From: an uncultured Spirochaetota bacterium
GTDB lineage: Bacteria; Spirochaetota; Spirochaetia; Treponematales; Rectinemataceae
Length of the DNA: 64,000 nt
NCBI GenBank assembly: GCA_903821875.1
Contig: CAIJMU010000115.1
Location: 1 to 64,000 of the forward strand
Direction: 5' to 3'
Part shown: positions 1 to 8,272 of the stretch, one piece after another
How positions within the stretch are numbered: the stretch's first letter is position 1
How the letters are laid out: each line of letters opens with the position of its first letter
The notes under the pieces: generated by a model
What the model was told of the DNA's origin: nothing
What the model saw: the letters and a program-made list of their open reading frames with translations, nothing else
The model's database searches: none
Translations under genes and position numbers: made by a program

Positions 1-1421
1 ATGGAATGGCAGGCGCGTGAACTCAGGTCCAGTCGGGCGACCGCAGCCACAAGCGCTTCCTGGGCGATACCTGATAAGCCACAGAACCTCGAAACCATCG
101 CAGGATCAAGGCTGGCATTGAGGACAAGGCTACCCGGAGAATGTCGCCTACGTTGCATTTCCCGGGCCCCCTCGACACGCGACCTTATGGCTGCAGAGGA
201 CTCTCCAGGAGGACCGAGAAGGTCACGCCGGGCCAGGGGGCGCACAGGAACCCTGAGGTCCACTCGATCGAGGAGTGGAGCACCGAGGCGTTTCCAGTAG
301 CTGGCAAGTTCGATAACTGAGCAAAGGCAGGGGCGACCCTCCCTGCCGAGGTTTCCGCAAGGACAGGGATTGGTTGCTAGAAGTAGCTGGAAACGCGAGG
401 GAAAGCGGACTGAGCGGCCGGCACGGGCGATGGAGATCGATCGGTCTTCGAGGGGTTCGCGAAGTGCCTGGAGGACATTCCTGTGGAATTCCGGGGCCTC
501 GTCGAGGAAGAGGACGCCGTGGTGGGCCAAGGCGGCTTCACCAGGGCGAAGGGAGCGTCCACCGCCGAGGATGCCCTCGAAAGAAGCGCCGTGGTGGGGG
601 CTCCTGAAGGGAGGTCTGACTACGAGGCCGGATGAGGGAGGGAGGGCAGCAGCCAGGGAGTGCAGGGCTGTCACCTCGATCGAGGCGGACCTGTCGAGAT
701 CGGGGAAAAGACTGATGAAACGCCGGGCCGCTAGGGTCTTGCCGGTACCAGGTGGGCCGAAGAGCAGGAGATTGTGGCCACCGGCGGCGGCAATCTCCAT
801 GGCCCGTCGCAGCCGGGGGAGGCCCCGGATGTCTGCAAAATCCCCCTCCTTGTCGCCCAGGCTCGATGGCAGGTCCACATGGATCGGGTCGACGGTTTCC
901 GGAGGAGCCTGGCCAGTACGGATGGCGATGAATGCGTCTGTCGCTGCGGAGAGCCTTTCTATGGGGAAAATCCGTCCTTCGCCAAGGGCCCTCGCCTCCC
1001 TCGCGTTTCCTTGTGGGACGATGAAGTTGCGGAGACCCTCCCGCAGGCCTGCAGCTATCGCTGGAAGGACGGCGCGGACCGCGCTGACCTGTCCATCGAG
1101 CCTGAGTTCGCCAAGGGCCAGCACAGGCTCCCCTGGATCAGGCATGGCCCCCGATGCTGCGAGGATTCCGAGGGCAATCGGTACATCATAGGCTGCTCCC
1201 TCCTTTCGAAGTGCGGAGGGAGCGAGGCTGACGAGAACCCTGTCCAGGGGAAATTCGAAGCCTGAGTTCCTGACTGCTGCCCGGACACGCTCGCGAGCCT
1301 CCCTGACTGCCCCATCGGCGAGTCCGACAAGGTCCACCGCAGGAATACCACGACGGACATCCACCTCGACGGTGACAAGATCGCCCTCGAAACCCGAGGG
1401 CTCATGCGCGAAGAGTTTCAT
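1..1421 (-). CDS. YifB/ComM-family Mg-chelatase-like AAA+ ATPase (3' end outside window)
   Basis: The frame is open from an ATG at 1421 to the left edge of the window, about 473 codons of a family that usually has about 500, so only the C-terminus is missing. The first 170 or so residues are the ChlI-like domain (residues such as ARERVRAAVRNSGFEFP). A Walker A GPPGTGKT follows near residue 220, then the family motifs FRSPHHGASFEGILGGG and HHGVLFLDEAPEF (Walker B), and a cysteine-rich NPCPCGNLG segment. Proteins of this family (ComM/RadD-like helicase relatives) drive branch migration during natural transformation in some bacteria; the function in spirochaetes is unproven. It is the last visible gene of a minus-strand run after pheS-pheT and a small membrane protein. 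Confidence 0.93.
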   Translation of the reverse strand, partial: MKLFAHEPSGFEGDLVTVEVDVRRGIPAVDLVGLADGAVREARERVRAAVRNSGFEFPLDRVLVSLAPSALRKEGAAYDVPIALGILAASGAMPDPGEPVLALGELRLDGQVSAVRAVLPAIAAGLREGLRNFIVPQGNAREARALGEGRIFPIERLSAATDAFIAIRTGQAPPETVDPIHVDLPSSLGDKEGDFADIRGLPRLRRAMEIAAAGGHNLLLFGPPGTGKTLAARRFISLFPDLDRSASIEVTALHSLAAALPPSSGLVVRPPFRSPHHGASFEGILGGGRSLRPGEAALAHHGVLFLDEAPEFHRNVLQALREPLEDRSISIARAGRSVRFPSRFQLLLATNPCPCGNLGREGRPCLCSVIELASYWKRLGAPLLDRVDLRVPVRPLARRDLLGPPGESSAAIRSRVEGAREMQRRRHSPGSLVLNASLDPAMVSRFCGLSGIAQEALVAAVARLDLSSRACHS

Positions 1422-1499
1422 GCTGCCTCCGCACTATCTACGCCCGAAGGGTATGGGTTTGATTGCGATGCGAGGGCATATTCCCGGGAATTCGGAGTT

Positions 1500-1799
1500 T
1501 CAGCGTTCTCGCTTTCGGAACAGCGTCACGAGAAAGGAAAGGGAGAGAAAAAGGTAGGGAAGGTTTGCGAAGGCGATGCGGGCTACCGGGAGGCCGAAGA
1601 ACTGCATCTTTGCCTCGTCGAGGAGTCCGAACTGGACGAGGAGGTCGAAAAGGACATCTGAGTAGCTCGAAATGGCCGCGATGACGATGAGCATCCAGGC
1701 GATATCCCTGGTGCGGGACCACAGGATGATGGCCAGGAAGGTCATGAGGCCGGCCACCGTGATGCGGGTCACCAGGTAGACTGCGAGGCCTGTATCCAT
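1500..1799 (-). CDS. small membrane protein, unknown function
   Basis: About 99 residues. There are about three hydrophobic segments (near residues 5-25, 30-47 and 75-92) and a short basic C-terminal tail ending RKRER. I do not recognise the family. The ATG at 1799 is preferred; a GTG codon directly precedes it. It lies 44 bases after pheT and 78 bases before the YifB-like gene, so it is probably co-transcribed with both. A 15-codon reading frame begins with an ATG overlapping the pheT stop (1844-1846) and ends in TGA just before this gene's ATG (TGATG arrangement). It could couple translation, or it may be chance. Confidence 0.6.
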   Translation of the reverse strand: MDTGLAVYLVTRITVAGLMTFLAIILWSRTRDIAWMLIVIAAISSYSDVLFDLLVQFGLLDEAKMQFFGLPVARIAFANLPYLFLSLSFLVTLFRKRER

Positions 1800-1842
1800 C
1801 ACCTGGATCCCCGCGCGGCTGCGTCGGGGATCTCCGTGGGCT

Positions 1843-3591
1843 TCATGCCAGGAGGAGGTCGAGATCGAGTTCGACGGCCGCGGCGGGAAGGCCGATACCC
1901 CAGGCTGAGAGCACCCGGGGATGGACCTCGCCGTAGACGCCGATGGCTGTACCCCGGTACATCATGATTGCCTGGCGGCCCGGGATGAAGCGCGGATCCT
2001 CGGCTCCGGCGACAGGCTCCTCGACCGAGAATTCGCGGTTGAGGTAGAAAAGCAGCGTTGCGACCTGGCTGGAGACCTCGTTGAAATCTGAGTCGGCATG
2101 CACCGAGAGGGCCCCGAGATACTGGCGCGTGGAAACGCCGTAATTCTGCCCATCGTCGCGGAAGGCCACCTTGCCGACCTCGAAGATGCGGTGAGGATAG
2201 GCGGCCTTGCTGGAGATCGACTCGGTGCCCAGGAGTCCTGGCATGGGCGAATTCCGTACGTACTCATAGTTTTCCGTCATCGGGTTGGCGACGCGGATGA
2301 CCTTCGTACCATCTATGCCCATTTTTTCAAGATAGTCCTTTCCCGAGCCGAGGTAGTTGTAGATCATCTCCTGGTAGCCGAGGCCGACCAGGAGCCCCTT
2401 GGCCTTCCGCGACAGGAGTTCGATCGGCGTGAGGCGTCCGATGGTGAAGTCCCTCGGGCGCTCGGGCGTGAAGTACTCCATGCCGACGCCAATCATGATG
2501 TCCTCGATGAGGTCGACCTGGTGGAGGAAATCATTGCGGTACTCAGCCGGCCAGGCCGAGACGTACTGGCCATGGATGTCGACAGAGGAGCCCATCACGG
2601 AGAGGGCCAGGGCGACCTGTTGCACGTTCAGGCTCTTGCCCAGGAGTCTCGAGGCGCGGCCAGCCTCGATGCCAAGGGGCTTCTGGAAATACCAGGGAAA
2701 GACCACCGAGCGTCCGAAGGGGGTCGTCCAGGGATATTCCACCATGACCGGCTCGATTTTCCATCCGAGGTCGGCAAAGTCGCAGGCCACGATAGACGAG
2801 GCGAGCGTGACCGAAGGCAGGTCCGTACCGGTCAGTTCGATGAAGAGTTCAGTGTCGCCGACCTGCACTGCGCCAAGGTCGGCGGAATTGATGATGGGCG
2901 GATAGGACAGTACATCCCCTGCTGAGTCGAGGAGGAGGGGGTGGAGGGGTTCGCCCTCGAGGATGGATGCGTACTCGCGGCCCTTGGGGTGCTCGGCCAA
3001 GATCTGGAGGAGGTCCATCTCCCTGGTCTCCTGGAGGGGGACAAAGCGGACCGAGCGCGGCTCGACGGCCCGGTAGAGCACGGGCCACTGGATCTTCGCG
3101 CTGCGGTAGATGCCCATCGAAATGGACCTGCGCTTGCGGCCGAAGTTCCAGGCAAGCTTCTCCTGGGTCTGGATCATGTCCTTGAGGAAGGCCTCGTCGA
3201 TGCCCCTGCCCGAGACGCAGAAGCCCGCGAGGAAGGGACGGACAGAGCCGACCGACTCCTCGACAATGACCCTGCGGGACGCGGCCTGGACCTCCCCCTG
3301 GCGGGAAAAGAAGGGGTAATTGGGACGGGTAGCACCGTCCTTGAGCCTGAGCTGGCGGGCAAGGCCTGCGGTGGACCAGAGGTCGGGCCTGTTCGTGTCG
3401 TTGAGCTCGATCTTGATCACCCGGGCGGAGGCGCCATCGTCCGAGGCAGCGGATCCCGCCCCGCCTGTGCCAGTATCCCACTCGTCAAGCTCGGCCTTGG
3501 CGGACTGGAGGGCGAGGTCGAGTTCGGCGCGCTCCATCCTGCGGCCGAGGAGGGAGAAGAAAAGGCCTTCATTCACTTCAATCTTGGGCAT
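1843..3591 (-). CDS. pheT: phenylalanine-tRNA ligase beta subunit, archaeal type
   Basis: 582 residues, clearly shorter than the roughly 800-residue bacterial PheT, and without the N-terminal tRNA-binding EMAP domain or the C-terminal anticodon-binding extension. It starts MPKIEVNEGLFFSLLGR, the archaeal/eukaryal-type beta architecture (B1, B3/4 and B5 domains plus a catalytic-like core). The B3/4 region near residues 90-280 carries the GFCVSGRGIDE and INSADLGAVQVGDTELFIELTG segments. Together with PheS it forms the alpha2beta2 enzyme charging tRNA-Phe. The ATG has an ideal ribosome site (GGAG, 6-base spacer). It follows pheS by 27 bases. The archaeal type of PheRS is known from spirochaetes and is a good lineage marker. 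Confidence 0.95.
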   Translation of the reverse strand: MPKIEVNEGLFFSLLGRRMERAELDLALQSAKAELDEWDTGTGGAGSAASDDGASARVIKIELNDTNRPDLWSTAGLARQLRLKDGATRPNYPFFSRQGEVQAASRRVIVEESVGSVRPFLAGFCVSGRGIDEAFLKDMIQTQEKLAWNFGRKRRSISMGIYRSAKIQWPVLYRAVEPRSVRFVPLQETREMDLLQILAEHPKGREYASILEGEPLHPLLLDSAGDVLSYPPIINSADLGAVQVGDTELFIELTGTDLPSVTLASSIVACDFADLGWKIEPVMVEYPWTTPFGRSVVFPWYFQKPLGIEAGRASRLLGKSLNVQQVALALSVMGSSVDIHGQYVSAWPAEYRNDFLHQVDLIEDIMIGVGMEYFTPERPRDFTIGRLTPIELLSRKAKGLLVGLGYQEMIYNYLGSGKDYLEKMGIDGTKVIRVANPMTENYEYVRNSPMPGLLGTESISSKAAYPHRIFEVGKVAFRDDGQNYGVSTRQYLGALSVHADSDFNEVSSQVATLLFYLNREFSVEEPVAGAEDPRFIPGRQAIMMYRGTAIGVYGEVHPRVLSAWGIGLPAAAVELDLDLLLA

Positions 3592-3618
3592 TGCTCACTC
3601 CAATCGAAAGGGCGGCGC

Positions 3619-5199
3619 TCAGAGCTTCGCCCGGCGGTAGCGGACGTTCTCGAGGTCGGGGCTGAAAAGCTCCCTGAGGTCATTCAGGCCCAGGGCCATG
3701 AGGGCCATCCGGTCTATGCCGATGCCCCAGGCGAGGACAGGCGCCTTGACTCCGAGGGACTCGGTCACCTCGGGGCGGAAAATGCCCGATCCACCCAATT
3801 CAAACCATCCGAGGACAGGGTGCTTGATGTGCACCTCGATGGAGGGTTCGGTGAAGGGGAAGTAGCCGGGAACGTATTTCACTTCCTTGGCACCGGCCAC
3901 CTCGACGGCGAACATCTCGAGGAAGCCCAGGAGGGTCCGGAGGTTCACATCCTCGCCGATGACGATGCCCTCGGTCTGGTAGAAGTCGGAGAGGTGGGTG
4001 GCGTCGACACGGTCATAGCGGAAGCAGCGCGCGATCCCGAAGTACTTGCCGGGAACCTTGGCTGTCGGGAGCTGCCGTGCTGAGAGGACCGTGCCCTGGC
4101 TGCGGAGGATGAGGCGCTTGGTGAATTCCTTGTCGAAGGAATAGTTCCAGCCACGGCTGCCCGACTCGCCACCTGTTTCATGTGCTGTGGCGACGCGGGA
4201 AAGGTAGGGCTCCTCGATGGACTTGGCCTTGACCGGATCTGCCAGGTGGTAGACATCGTGTATGTCGCGGGCCGAGTGGAACTGGGGCATGAAGAGCGCG
4301 TCGGAGTTCCAGAACTCGGTCTCGACGAGGCCACCGTCGAACTCCTCGAAGCCGAGGGAGACAAGCTTGTCCTTGACCGACTCGAGAAATTCGACGTAGG
4401 GGTTGCGACGACCGGGCATGAGGCGGGCGGTGGGACTCTTCACATTGTAAGGCCTGAAGGTCGCGCCTTCCCAGGATCGGCGGGCGAGGATGTCCGAGGT
4501 GACAGGACCCAGTTCATCGCCGGTGAGGCCCTCGGCCTGGAGGGCGATCCGCACATCCATCGTCGAGAGTGAAAGGCGATAGGTGACGATCTCGCGGTCA
4601 GCGGTGCGGAAGACCGAGTCACCGGCGCCGCGTTTCTTGGCGATGCCGGCCATGGCGGACTTTCCTGCAGCATTGAGTTCCGCATCGTCGATGATGCCGT
4701 CCGCGCTGGCGGCAGCCTTGGCTATGAGATCATGCACTATTGCCAGACGGGGTTTCTTCCCATTGGCATGGGCAGTGACGAACCAGGTGGGATCCAGGAC
4801 AGCGCGCTTTTCCCCGTCGAGGGAGAGTGCCCCTTCTTTGGAGAGCTGGCCGAAGGCCGATCCGACGTCCTTTTGCTCAAGCCCGAGGGCAAGGACAATG
4901 TCTGGCAGGCGCGCGGGTCCAGTGTCGGCCAGGTGCTTGAGAATGCGCTCCTCTGCGGTGCCCGAAACGGCTGCCTGGCGGCCGAAGGGAGTGAGCTCGT
5001 ACACGATGCGTGCGCTCCGGCCGGCCTCGGTCGCGAGAGCCTTGGCGCTGAGCCAGGAAAAAGCCTGGTTGGCCTGCCCCTCCTTGTAGCCCAGGTCGTG
5101 GATCAGTCGACCGGCGTCGAGATCCTCCTGGGGTCCATAGTGGAGAAGGACCTTCACTTCGAGGGGGTGGAGGCTCTTGGCAATGCTGCGTGCGTCCAT
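3619..5199 (-). CDS. pheS: phenylalanine-tRNA ligase alpha subunit, archaeal type
   Basis: 526 residues from the ATG at 5199, which has GGAG six bases upstream. An in-frame TTG at 5241 would add 14 residues but lacks a ribosome site. The N-terminal 200 residues are winged-helix-like, as in archaeal/eukaryal alpha subunits. The class II core holds motif 2 (FRYDRVDATHLSDFYQTEG) and motif 3 (AWGIGIDRMALMALGL) near the C-terminus. It catalyses Phe-adenylate formation and aminoacylation. It is the first gene of the pheS-pheT-membrane protein-yifB run and has its own promoter just upstream. Confidence 0.95.
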   Translation of the reverse strand: MDARSIAKSLHPLEVKVLLHYGPQEDLDAGRLIHDLGYKEGQANQAFSWLSAKALATEAGRSARIVYELTPFGRQAAVSGTAEERILKHLADTGPARLPDIVLALGLEQKDVGSAFGQLSKEGALSLDGEKRAVLDPTWFVTAHANGKKPRLAIVHDLIAKAAASADGIIDDAELNAAGKSAMAGIAKKRGAGDSVFRTADREIVTYRLSLSTMDVRIALQAEGLTGDELGPVTSDILARRSWEGATFRPYNVKSPTARLMPGRRNPYVEFLESVKDKLVSLGFEEFDGGLVETEFWNSDALFMPQFHSARDIHDVYHLADPVKAKSIEEPYLSRVATAHETGGESGSRGWNYSFDKEFTKRLILRSQGTVLSARQLPTAKVPGKYFGIARCFRYDRVDATHLSDFYQTEGIVIGEDVNLRTLLGFLEMFAVEVAGAKEVKYVPGYFPFTEPSIEVHIKHPVLGWFELGGSGIFRPEVTESLGVKAPVLAWGIGIDRMALMALGLNDLRELFSPDLENVRYRRAKL

Positions 5200-5279
5200 T
5201 AGGTGCTCCGGATGCTGGTCAAGGCTCGGTACGTTGTACAAAAGGACGCGCCAGGACAGTTCCCGGCGCGAGCACCGGC

Positions 5280-5308
5280 ATAATGCCGAAAAAAAAGGCC
5301 TCAGTCAA
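5280..5308 (-). promoter_or_regulatory. sigma70-type promoter for pheS
   Basis: Read on the minus strand, TTGACT (5308-5303) is followed after 17 bases by CATTAT (5285-5280). Transcription would start about 75 bases upstream of the pheS ATG. The spacer contains the T-tract of the terminator for the preceding gene, so the two signals overlap. Confidence 0.6.
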
Positions 5309-5327
5309 CGAAGGCTGGCCGGGCCTT
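5289..5327 (-). terminator. terminator-like stem and T8 tract after the first PPDK-like gene
   Basis: On the minus strand AAGGCC (5327-5322) can pair with GGCCTT (5300-5295), which runs directly into eight T residues (5296-5289). The loop is long (21 bases) and contains an alternative CGAAGG/CCTTCG pairing. It sits 20 bases after the stop codon of the upstream gene and inside the pheS promoter. Confidence 0.45.
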
Positions 5328-5346
5328 CCTTCGGGCTGCCCGGGGT

Positions 5347-8241
5347 TCAGGGGCGCGTAAGTACGAGCATGACCAGCTCGCCCTTTCCGATAAGACTGAG
5401 GGTTCCGGGAGCGCTGAACCTGAGCCAGCTACCCGAAGTTCCGGCGAGGGTAAACCCTGGGGGCAGCCAGGAGATCGGCGAGCCCTCCGCATCGAAGGCT
5501 CGCGCGTACAGGGATCGCGCATAGAGCCAGCCAGAGCCCGCCGCGATGAGGTTGGAGCTGAAGTGCGAGCCGAGGGAGGGAACTGCGCTTTCGGCAGTCA
5601 TGTCAGCGGGCGCCAGATCAAGGACGAGGGTGGCGTTTGCGACGTCCGGGAAAACAAGACTGCCGAAGGGAAGGCCAGGACCCGCAAGGACATAGCCCCT
5701 TCCCTCGGCAGCGATAGCCCGGTCGAGGGCGCGCAGGGCAGGATCGCCCCGCCTGCCCTCCTCTGTCAGACCCTGCGCCTCTGCGCCTGGCTGAAGCACG
5801 ACAATGTCCCTGATCCGCCCTTGGGGAAAGCTCCCGAAAAGCCTTCCCTCGGCCAGAAATTGAGGCTCGGTGGAGGCCGCCGCTGCTTCCAGCGGGGGAG
5901 GGCCGCCTGTGAAGCAGAGCGGCCGCACCTGGAGGATCTCGAGTCTGGGCTTGGCGCTTTCTGACAAGTCAAAGGCGAACTCGATGCTTGCCTGGTTGCC
6001 ATAGGCACGGCCAACCATTCCAAGAAGGTGGTCGAGGGCAGCACAGGCCCCTGAATCATGGAGGGCGGCGAGGACTCTTTTGCCCGCCTCCGTGGCCGAG
6101 GACCGAGATGCGGATTGGGTCGCGGCAGTCTCCGACAGTGGGAGGGAATCTGAGGACTGAGGGTTGCCGGTACCATCAAGGCAGAGAACCGGATAACGGT
6201 CAGGCCAGTCGAGACCGGAGGAGGAGGGCTTTGCGAGCGGCATGAAGATTCCCTTGCCTGCCCCGCTGACCTGGCTGCCGAAGCCCGGACTCAGGGCAAA
6301 GCCGGGACCTGCCCTGTCCAGGCTCGAAAAGGCGATACCCGCCGCTGTCGGCGAGAACCAGATGCCAGTGCGATGCCCGGAGAGCTCCTGCACAACGACA
6401 GCCATCCGCTCCTCCTCGAGCTGGTAACCCGAGGCCTCGATGTGGCTCCGGGACAGCGAGGAGAAGAGACTCGCCCACACCAGCTTGATGCCAGCGAGGA
6501 AGGCAGTGAGCCGCGCTTCGATATCAGGCCCATCATTGGGCAGGAATACTGTTTCATAGGCGCCAGCCATCGGCACCATGACCATGTCTTCGAGGAGTCC
6601 CGAGGATCGGAGGGCCAGGGGTGCATGGCAGGCAGCGAGGAAGCGCCGTGCCGGTTCGAGAAAGCGCCCGGGGAACTCAGAGTGGGCGAAACGATCGGCG
6701 ATGCCGAAGCCCGGTTCCCCGTAGTAGGCCTCGGACCACAGGCCGTTCTTTTCGAGGAACTCCTCGAAGAGGTCAATGCCGATAAAGGCGCTCCTGGGGA
6801 CAGCGATCGAGAGGCCGGGATAATCCTCGTCCAGGCGCTCGGTCTCGACGACCCTCGCGATGAACTCAAGGCCCCTCCCCTTCCCTCCCACCGAGCCGGA
6901 GCCGATCCGCGAAAGGGAACCCGGCAGGGAGTAGATCTCCTCGGCGAACTCAGGCAGGAGACCCTCGGCCTTCTCGAGCCGCACATGGTCCACCACGCGT
7001 ACGAGGAAGCTCCTGATGTCCTCGGAGGAGGCGAAATCGTCGACCCTCATGCCACGCAGGATCGAGGCGAAGCGATACTCGCCGCGGGCCCCGAGCCAGG
7101 TCGAAAAATCGTTGCGCCTGGCGTGCTCGGTTGTACAGGAAGCGGGTACGGACCTGAGGCACTGCGAGAGCTCTTCCATGGTTCTCGCCGTTGCAATGGT
7201 CTTTCCATCCCCGTCCTGGAAGGAAAAGGGACCGAAGCCCAGATGGCTCCGGATGAAATCTCCGAGTTCGTGGGCCAGGGATTCGGAGCTTTTCTCGACA
7301 AAGGACGCACCAATGGCCAGGGCGGTCGCGCGGACACCCGCCTCGCTCGACTGGATCAGGACAGGCAGGTCAGCCTTGCGCGAGCGGGCGAAGCGGGCGA
7401 AGGCAAAGCCTGCCTCGGGATCGAAGCGGCCAGCGCGCATGAAACGGAGGTCGGTGATCAATGCCAGTATCGATCCCTCGTGCCTGGTGAAGGTTGCCTC
7501 GGCCTCCTCGAAGCTTGATGCAAGGAGGATCTTCGGACGGGTGCGTGCGCGGAGGAGGCGGTAGGTCTCGACGCCGCTCTCCTCCTCGATGAGGTCCTGG
7601 GTCTGCTTGAGGAGGATGGAGTAGATCAGTGGCAGGTAACGCGAGTAGTAGCGCACCGAATCCTCGATGAGGAGGATGGCGCGCACGAGGCCCGAGCCTG
7701 TGTCAGCATCGGCGTTGCGGCTGTCCTCGACGTACTTGATCATGCCGACGAGGAGCTTCGAATAGCCGTTCCACACGAAGGTCCTGTCGAAGAAGGCGAA
7801 CTCGGGCCGGGTCGTGTCGAGTTCGGCGAGGGTGGAATTGTTGAGGACAAGGAGGAGGAGTGGCACGGTGGGTGAGCGCGCCCTGAGTTCCATGGCGAGC
7901 CGCAGGGGCCGCTCGACGTCGAGGCCGGCCATGATGATCACGAGGTCGAAGGAACCCGATCCGAAGCGTTCGAGGGCTGATTCCTCGGTGTATGCCGAGG
8001 TGAAGCGAGGCATCGAGGTAAGGTTTAGCCTGGAGTATTCTCCGTACATCTGCTCGGTGAGGAAGCCATCGGCCTCCACGACGAAGGAGTCGTAGAGGCT
8101 GCCGATGATGAGGATTTCGCGGACCCGCCAGCGCATGAGGTCATGGAAGAGGCCACGGTCGCGCCGATCGAGGGCCCAGGAGGAGACGAGCTCGCCGTAC
8201 TGCATGGGCCGATGATACGGCGCGTCCGCCACTCCCCGCAA
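5347..8241 (-). CDS. receiver-like / PEP-synthase ATP-grasp domain protein, paralogue A (degenerate copy)
   Basis: 964 residues from a TTG at 8241 preceded by GGAGG with a 6-base spacer; an in-frame ATG at 8205 has no ribosome site. Two receiver-like folds occupy the first 360 residues. In the second, the IEDS, LITDLRF and LIQSSE strands mimic the acidic pocket, phospho-Asp and Ser of response regulators, with Lys in FVEKSS. From about residue 440 there is a PPDK/PEP-synthase N-terminal (ATP-grasp) domain with SVGGKGRG, LALRSSGLLEDM and ERMAVVVQE. There is no phosphohistidine swivel and no PEP-binding barrel, so ordinary PEP synthase activity is unlikely. The partner's GRWGTRDPWLG segment is missing here (AGPGLPFGSLVFP instead), while GSHF is kept. 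Substrate and role are unknown. It lies 31 bases after paralogue B. Confidence 0.85.
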   Translation of the reverse strand: MRGVADAPYHRPMQYGELVSSWALDRRDRGLFHDLMRWRVREILIIGSLYDSFVVEADGFLTEQMYGEYSRLNLTSMPRFTSAYTEESALERFGSGSFDLVIIMAGLDVERPLRLAMELRARSPTVPLLLLVLNNSTLAELDTTRPEFAFFDRTFVWNGYSKLLVGMIKYVEDSRNADADTGSGLVRAILLIEDSVRYYSRYLPLIYSILLKQTQDLIEEESGVETYRLLRARTRPKILLASSFEEAEATFTRHEGSILALITDLRFMRAGRFDPEAGFAFARFARSRKADLPVLIQSSEAGVRATALAIGASFVEKSSESLAHELGDFIRSHLGFGPFSFQDGDGKTIATARTMEELSQCLRSVPASCTTEHARRNDFSTWLGARGEYRFASILRGMRVDDFASSEDIRSFLVRVVDHVRLEKAEGLLPEFAEEIYSLPGSLSRIGSGSVGGKGRGLEFIARVVETERLDEDYPGLSIAVPRSAFIGIDLFEEFLEKNGLWSEAYYGEPGFGIADRFAHSEFPGRFLEPARRFLAACHAPLALRSSGLLEDMVMVPMAGAYETVFLPNDGPDIEARLTAFLAGIKLVWASLFSSLSRSHIEASGYQLEEERMAVVVQELSGHRTGIWFSPTAAGIAFSSLDRAGPGFALSPGFGSQVSGAGKGIFMPLAKPSSSGLDWPDRYPVLCLDGTGNPQSSDSLPLSETAATQSASRSSATEAGKRVLAALHDSGACAALDHLLGMVGRAYGNQASIEFAFDLSESAKPRLEILQVRPLCFTGGPPPLEAAAASTEPQFLAEGRLFGSFPQGRIRDIVVLQPGAEAQGLTEEGRRGDPALRALDRAIAAEGRGYVLAGPGLPFGSLVFPDVANATLVLDLAPADMTAESAVPSLGSHFSSNLIAAGSGWLYARSLYARAFDAEGSPISWLPPGFTLAGTSGSWLRFSAPGTLSLIGKGELVMLVLTRP

Positions 8242-8272
8242 GCGTTCCCTCCGTTTCCTCCGCTTCGGCCGG

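Noticed and set aside
2941-4083. 380-codon open frame on the plus strand
   Set aside because: Shadow of pheT and pheS; composition is a mirror of the sense codons.
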